From UBA6059 sp040222235 (GTDB taxonomy: Bacteria; Bacteroidota; Bacteroidia; Cytophagales; Cyclobacteriaceae): a stretch of DNA of 64,000 bases. Below, piece by piece: positions 59,455-64,000 of the stretch; within the stretch, counting starts at the first letter, position 1, and each line of letters opens with the position of its first letter. The DNA lies in contig JAVKDO010000019.1 in NCBI GenBank assembly GCA_040222235.1, forward strand, positions 86,384 to 150,383. Reading direction: 5' to 3'. The position numbers and the translations under genes were made by a program. The notes beneath the pieces are model-generated. The model was not told the origin of the DNA. It searched no databases and saw only the letters and a program-made list of their open reading frames with translations.

Positions 59455-59940
59455 CTAGAAGCTACTTTGGCGCATTTTATCTAGTAAAGTCTGTTGATCG
59501 AGCACTTCGTTGAAGTCTTGATAAGGAACCCCTTGCTCAAAGAGAAAGGCCGTCGTAAGCTTCTTCACAGCATCATGAAGCTCCTCTGGTTTGTAGGGCT
59601 TCTCGAGGTATTGGTCAATATTGGCTTTGTTGATCGCGGTGATCGTATCCTGATGGGTAGCAAGGCCAGTCAGCAGCATCTTCTTCGTCCCATCAAATCG
59701 ACTATCGTCGTTTACCTCGATGAGGAAATCGACACCCGTCTTACCTGGCATGACATGATCAGAGATAATCAAGCCGATCATCTCACCGTTGCTATCCATC
59801 TCATCAAGGAGATCCCAAGCCTCGTCTGCCGATTCGCATTCTTCGATAGTGTAGTATTGCTCGAAAAGCTCCAGATCAGTCATCAAAGAAGACAGAACAG
59901 TGCGTTGATCGTCAACACAGATAATGTTAATCTTTTCCAT
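59455..59940 (-). CDS. Single-domain response regulator (receiver) protein
   Basis: A 161-residue protein with one receiver domain: acidic pair in IICVDDQRT, phospho-acceptor Asp in LIISDHVMPGKTGVDF near residue 62, Thr in MLLTGLATHQ, and Lys in YLEKPYKPEEL. The C-terminal 35 residues have no HTH, so output is through another protein. It overlaps the kinase gene by 14 bases and is its likely partner. An upstream start at 60006 lies inside the kinase gene and is not needed. Confidence 0.9.
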   Translation of the reverse strand: MEKINIICVDDQRTVLSSLMTDLELFEQYYTIEECESADEAWDLLDEMDSNGEMIGLIISDHVMPGKTGVDFLIEVNDDSRFDGTKKMLLTGLATHQDTITAINKANIDQYLEKPYKPEELHDAVKKLTTAFLFEQGVPYQDFNEVLDQQTLLDKMRQSSF

Positions 59941-61273
59941 AATCGTAGGGGATTTCAATGATAAATGAGGTCTCTCCAGGTTGGCTTTTAACATTGATCT
60001 TACCATCGTAGCTAGCTACCAGCCGCTGTACGATAGAGAGACCTAAGCCAAGACCAAAAGAAAGGCCTCCGACTTTCGTCGTGAAGCTTGGCTGAAAAAT
60101 TTTCGACTTGATATGCTTCGGGATACCGGGTCCGTTATCGCTAAGGGTAATTTTTATGTGTTTTTTGCGCTTTTGGGTCTTTACCAAAATGGATGGTTCC
60201 TGAGTACCAGCCTGTTGCATGGCTTCACATGCGTTTTTGATGATGTTGATCCACACTTGCACGAATTCTCCGCTATTACCATAAATAGTGGGTAATTCAT
60301 CCAATTCAGTTTTCACATTTATCGTACGCAACGCAGAAGTCAGGATACCCATTGCTTCGCTGATGGTCTCGTTGATCTGGAGTCCATCTTGCCGATCCGA
60401 GCGGTTGGCTCCCAGCTGCTTTACTGACTTGACCACATGTATGGCATGTTGGGCAGCTAGCTGCATATCGTTGAATGCTTTACCCAGTTCCCAGTACTGC
60501 GAAAGGTTGGCCAGCTCGATATCATTTTCCGATAAGAGCTCAGAAGTGGGCAGGCCAGTGCGAGCCAGTTTCTTTGCCAGGCTTCTTTCCAGCTTCCGTT
60601 TCCTCTGTAGTTCTCCGGCACGCTCACGCACCTCTGTTGTCGATAGTGGAACAGCACTATCTGTCCCTGATTTATAGTATTTCTGATACTGCGGCACCCG
60701 CTCTTCGATAAGCTCCTCGATACGTCCTGAGAGCCAGTCCGTGTTGCGCTCCAGCACCATGATGGCATTGTTGAGCTCATGCGCGAGCCCAGCTGCCATC
60801 TGGCCTAAAGTGGCCATTTTATCTGCCTCAAAAAGCTTGTTCATGGTATTGCGGCTCTGCATAGATGCTTCGTGTGCTAGGCGCTGGCGAGCATTTAGTT
60901 CATAAACGACTACTTCCAATGCATCTTCAAGGGCCTTCTGATATCTCTCTGGTTCTGCACCCGACAAACCTTCTGACTCGATATATGCCAATTGGCAATC
61001 CGATTGAGCAAGAATGCGGGTTGCACTAATGTAGGTTCTCGAAAAGAAGCTGTAAACACCAACAAACATGCCTTTTGTACTACGGAACAATTCATAAAAA
61101 TTGCCCTCCCCATCTCGAACATTGCCTGTCATATTTCCCTCCTTGATCAAGTAAAGTCGATGGTTCGGCTGTCCTTGATCCATCAGAACTTCGCCTTTTT
61201 TTAACAAAAGCTGTTTCGAGGGGTCATTGAAATGCTCCTGTAGTAGTCCACCGATTCGAGATTCTGCTGACAT
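59927..61273 (-). CDS. Histidine kinase with N-terminal cyclic-nucleotide-binding-like domain
   Basis: A 448-residue soluble protein. The N-terminal domain (about 10-125; LLLKKGEVLMDQGQPNHRLY) is of the CRP/cNMP-binding type, but its phosphate-binding cassette is not obvious, so the ligand is uncertain. The H-box is GQMAAGLAHELNNAIMVLE near residue 165. An extended linker follows, then the HATPase domain with WINIIKNACEAMQQA, LSDNGPGIPKHIKS and FGLGLGLSIVQRL. No membrane segment is present. It lies between the transporter (stop and start overlap by one base) and the receiver gene. Confidence 0.9.
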   Translation of the reverse strand: MSAESRIGGLLQEHFNDPSKQLLLKKGEVLMDQGQPNHRLYLIKEGNMTGNVRDGEGNFYELFRSTKGMFVGVYSFFSRTYISATRILAQSDCQLAYIESEGLSGAEPERYQKALEDALEVVVYELNARQRLAHEASMQSRNTMNKLFEADKMATLGQMAAGLAHELNNAIMVLERNTDWLSGRIEELIEERVPQYQKYYKSGTDSAVPLSTTEVRERAGELQRKRKLERSLAKKLARTGLPTSELLSENDIELANLSQYWELGKAFNDMQLAAQHAIHVVKSVKQLGANRSDRQDGLQINETISEAMGILTSALRTINVKTELDELPTIYGNSGEFVQVWINIIKNACEAMQQAGTQEPSILVKTQKRKKHIKITLSDNGPGIPKHIKSKIFQPSFTTKVGGLSFGLGLGLSIVQRLVASYDGKINVKSQPGETSFIIEIPYDYGKD

Positions 61274-62688
61274 CAGAAGAAGTTAGTGATTTTCAACACA
61301 AACATCAGGAGATAGATCCCAATGAGACCGACCAAACCAATTACAACACCTACTTTGGTCATATCCTGAGTCTTGATCAGCCCAGTGGCATGCGCCAATG
61401 CATTGGGAGGGGTGGATATCGGTAGCGCCATACCCAATGATGCTGCCATGGCCACTGAGAGGATGAGCATCTTGCTTCCGCCTAGTCCTTCTAAGGCAGG
61501 CAGTGCTGTTCCAAGGACAGCTATGATGGGTAGTAATAAGTTAGCGGTAGCCGTGTTAGACATGAAATTCGCCATCAGCGTAGCGAGCACTGTCGCCGCT
61601 AGCACAATAACGTAAGGTGATAACTCATCGAAGGCGATATTATTGATCAGATTGGCAGCCAACCCGGTCTTGTCTAGCGCTAGTCCAAGTGCGATACCGC
61701 CAGACACCAGCCATAGTACGTCCCAGCTCAGTTTTTTAAGGTCTTCTTTCGTAATAATATTCGTCGCGAGAAATACACCTACCGGAATGAGACCAACCAC
61801 ATAGGCATTCATGCCGTGTAGAAAATCGAACAACCATAGTAATATGGTCAACCCAAAGGTCACATAAACAATATAAGCTTTCGACGACTTTAAGAATTTG
61901 CCTTTGATATTGAGCTTGACTGCTGCGGTGGTAGAAGGGTAAAACCAAATCAGGAGCACCCATACTACGAAAAGCATGACCAGAACATAAGGCAGCCCAA
62001 AAACCATCCACGATCCGAAGGTGATGGTATCTGTTCCAGTCAAATACTTAAGTGCGATGGCATTCGGAGGAGTCCCGATAGGAGTAGCAATTCCTCCGAT
62101 GTTCGCAGCAAACGGGATTGATAAGGCTAATCCAATCTTACCGGCATCTCCCTGATCAAAGGCCGCCAATACAGGTACTAGCAATGAGAGCATCATCGCG
62201 GTAGTAGCGGTGTTGCTCATGAACATCGAAAAGGTCGCCGTAATAGCCATGATGCCAAGCATGAGATATTTCGGGTTGGTGCCGAAGGGTTTAAGCAGTA
62301 CTCTCGCCAGGTTTTGATCAAGTCTGTATTTGGTGGCTGCCATGGCAAGGAAAAAGCCACCAAGGAAGAGCATGATGATCGGAGAGGCGAAGGTCGCCAT
62401 GATTTCCTGATAAGGGATCAACTCACCAAATGTGGCAGTACCAGCATCGGCAACCAAGGGTTCTAGTCCAGAAGTAGAGATGGTGATGAGCTCCAATACG
62501 ATGATTAACAATGATGTCGCATAGATCGGAATCGGCTCAAGTATCCAAAGTAGCGCCGCAAGAAAGAATAATGCGATCACGCGCTGCTGGATAATGTCCA
62601 GGCCAACGATACCAAAGGATTCTACGGGGATAAGTAATATGACTAACGGTACCAGGATGGATACCAAGAGTTTCCAATTCGTCTTCAT
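61273..62688 (-). CDS. DASS-family sodium/anion (dicarboxylate or sulfate) symporter
   Basis: A 471-residue membrane protein with about 11-12 hydrophobic segments. Both Na+/substrate SNT motifs of the divalent anion:Na+ symporter family (SLC13) are visible: FMSNTATTAMMLSL near residue 155 and NFMSNTATANLLLP near 375. The IATPIGTPPNAIAL and LPISTPPNALA segments are the paired hairpin parts. Members take up succinate, malate, citrate or sulfate. It is first in an operon with a histidine kinase and a receiver. Confidence 0.9.
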   Translation of the reverse strand: MKTNWKLLVSILVPLVILLIPVESFGIVGLDIIQQRVIALFFLAALLWILEPIPIYATSLLIIVLELITISTSGLEPLVADAGTATFGELIPYQEIMATFASPIIMLFLGGFFLAMAATKYRLDQNLARVLLKPFGTNPKYLMLGIMAITATFSMFMSNTATTAMMLSLLVPVLAAFDQGDAGKIGLALSIPFAANIGGIATPIGTPPNAIALKYLTGTDTITFGSWMVFGLPYVLVMLFVVWVLLIWFYPSTTAAVKLNIKGKFLKSSKAYIVYVTFGLTILLWLFDFLHGMNAYVVGLIPVGVFLATNIITKEDLKKLSWDVLWLVSGGIALGLALDKTGLAANLINNIAFDELSPYVIVLAATVLATLMANFMSNTATANLLLPIIAVLGTALPALEGLGGSKMLILSVAMAASLGMALPISTPPNALAHATGLIKTQDMTKVGVVIGLVGLIGIYLLMFVLKITNFF

Positions 62689-62776
62689 GTGCTGTAACTG
62701 CTATGCGGCAAAAGTAGTCCCCTTGCTCGCTCGTACGATGAACATTTGAAAGCCTAAATTATGACTTTGAGCAGGA

Positions 62777-64000
62777 TTAGGAAGTATACTCGAGAATACC
62801 TTGCTTGATCCTAAGAAACGTTTCTTGAAGCATGTCTTCATCCTCCTCCAGCAGCGTCACACGGAAGCCCAAGAGATCCGAGCAAAATGAAGAGGTCGGT
62901 ACAACGCAGACATTCTTGGCTGCTAATAAATAATACACGAAACGCTTGTCAAGGGCGATTGTAGGTTCATTCAACCATGTGTCTAACAATGTGCTAACCT
63001 TTTCGTCTTTGATCTCCATCGTTTGACCAGGCTTTAGCACACCCTCTTTGAAAATAATGGTGTTGTAAAAGGCGCCATTGGTTGGGTTGAACTCAATCTG
63101 AGGTAGATCACCCAGTATCTCTGCTATCGTGCGACTTCTTCCGCCGATTCGCTCATTGAGTTCAAGTCTAAATGGTGCGTAGTTTTCATGCCCCAACAGT
63201 TTTGGAATGGCAACCTGAGGCAGTTTGGTGCTACTCACCTCTATCATTTTCGCATTATCTAGCGTCTGACACAAGCGGTCAAATTCGCTATCATGCTGCC
63301 TATTGTAGTATTCTGCCCAGCCACACCTTGCACCAGGCCAGGGTATTTCTTTGGAGATCCCTTTCAGCGCTATTCCCGGTAGGTCGCCAATGATCTCAGC
63401 CAAAGCGGTAGCAACCGCTCCATTGTAGACGATGTGCTGGTAGATCTCATCACTAATAATAAAGAGATCAAACTCCCTAGCGATATTGACCATCTCCTCA
63501 AGTATCTCTCTTGGATACACCATACCCGTCGGGTTATCAGGGTTGATAATCAAAAGACCCACAATACTCGGATTGTACTTGACCTTGTTGTACAAATCAT
63601 CCATGTCCGGATACCAGGAGTTTTTGGGGTCTAGCTTATAGGTGATAGGATGGTGGTTGGCATGAGCAGCCTCCGCGGACGAGTGAGTCGAATAGGCTGG
63701 AGACGGCCCGATGACACGTGAGGTCGGCAATAGATATTGGTACATTTTGGCGATAGCGTCACCAAGCCCATTGAAAAAAGTAATATCCTCCGCTTGAATC
63801 TGGACTCCCTGAATCTTATTGGTACGATCGGCCAAAAATTGCCTGGTCGCCAAAACCCCCTTAGAATGGCTATAAGAATAGGTATCATCTTCATTAAGCA
63901 GATCGGTCAAGATAGTTTTCATCCATTGTGGTAGCTGCTGATGCTTCTGTATGGGGTCGCCAATGTTCTCCCAAAGAATCTCATAGCCCAACTCCTGCAG
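62777..64000 (-). CDS. Class I/II PLP-dependent aminotransferase, N-terminus outside window
   Basis: The frame is open to the end of the window, and the protein starts before it; 407 residues are visible. It begins ELGYEILWENIGDPIQ, and has GLLIINPDNPTGMVYP and the PLP Lys in ALKGISKEIPWPGARCGW. This is the pattern of alanine/aspartate-type aminotransferases of fold type I. A TTG at 63991 could be read as a start, but coding features continue up to base 64000. Confidence 0.88.
   Translation of the reverse strand: MQELGYEILWENIGDPIQKHQQLPQWMKTILTDLLNEDDTYSYSHSKGVLATRQFLADRTNKIQGVQIQAEDITFFNGLGDAIAKMYQYLLPTSRVIGPSPAYSTHSSAEAAHANHHPITYKLDPKNSWYPDMDDLYNKVKYNPSIVGLLIINPDNPTGMVYPREILEEMVNIAREFDLFIISDEIYQHIVYNGAVATALAEIIGDLPGIALKGISKEIPWPGARCGWAEYYNRQHDSEFDRLCQTLDNAKMIEVSSTKLPQVAIPKLLGHENYAPFRLELNERIGGRSRTIAEILGDLPQIEFNPTNGAFYNTIIFKEGVLKPGQTMEIKDEKVSTLLDTWLNEPTIALDKRFVYYLLAAKNVCVVPTSSFCSDLLGFRVTLLEEDEDMLQETFLRIKQGILEYTS

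Overview
The window looks like a piece of a Bacteroidota chromosome, most probably order Cytophagales. This is inferred from the gene families present: PnuC with an NadR-type kinase, a DUF6702 protein, paired M1 peptidases, permease-prefix FtsX transporters with PadR regulators, IS1380 and IS4 transposases, and HupE/UreJ. Weak Shine-Dalgarno sequences and short dispersed palindromes fit the same assignment. I found no rRNA, tRNA, CRISPR array or replication origin.

Layout. 1-6862: distal part of a surface-polysaccharide operon on the plus strand (partial gene, Wzy-like polymerase, GT4, WecG/TagA transferase, gmd, fcl, WbaP/WcaJ-type initiating transferase), mostly with overlapping start and stop codons. 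6910-15706: core functions. pheS converges on a minus-strand block of MoxR ATPase, SurA-like parvulin, a partner lipoprotein, a SpoIIE/STAS/HATPase partner-switching module, and guaB. 15811-22023: pnuC and nadR-like kinase, a met-zincin protease, a 2H phosphoesterase, a small exported protein, DUF6702 and HupE/UreJ. 22044-27265: two M1 peptidases of identical length with a ParE-type toxin-antitoxin pair between them. 27476-30219: an insertion-sequence scar with a broken IS1380 transposase next to an IS4 transposase lacking its N-terminus. 30289-35907: amidase, small membrane protein, esterase, DinB, universal stress protein, GT2. 36050-43207: two PadR regulator plus permease-prefix ABC permease pairs flanking a DUF1080 lipid-free exported protein. 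43290-49515: a repeat-rich accessory zone with a RAYT-type transposase, its two-hairpin REP repeats, a LamG lipoprotein, an S41 peptidase, an unrecognised protein, a 229-bp tandem repeat and a DinD fragment. 49500-52511: an HNH endonuclease with a truncated exonuclease, then a three-gene HipB/HipS/HipT-like toxin-antitoxin operon. 52699-64000: DUF2442, polA, threonine dehydratase-like enzyme, Rieske protein, class V aminotransferase, DUF427, and an operon of DASS transporter, cNMP-binding histidine kinase and receiver protein, ending in a class I aminotransferase that runs off the window.

The parts that stand out are the tripartite Hip locus, whose kinase carries the Ser-Ile-Ser loop of HipT, with inverted repeats upstream; the RAYT gene embedded in REP-like repeats that flank two decayed copies of one short coding sequence; candidate operators in front of both padR genes; and the breakpoint where DinD and an exonuclease gene were both cut. 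Every function is inferred from sequence features read by eye; no database search was run.
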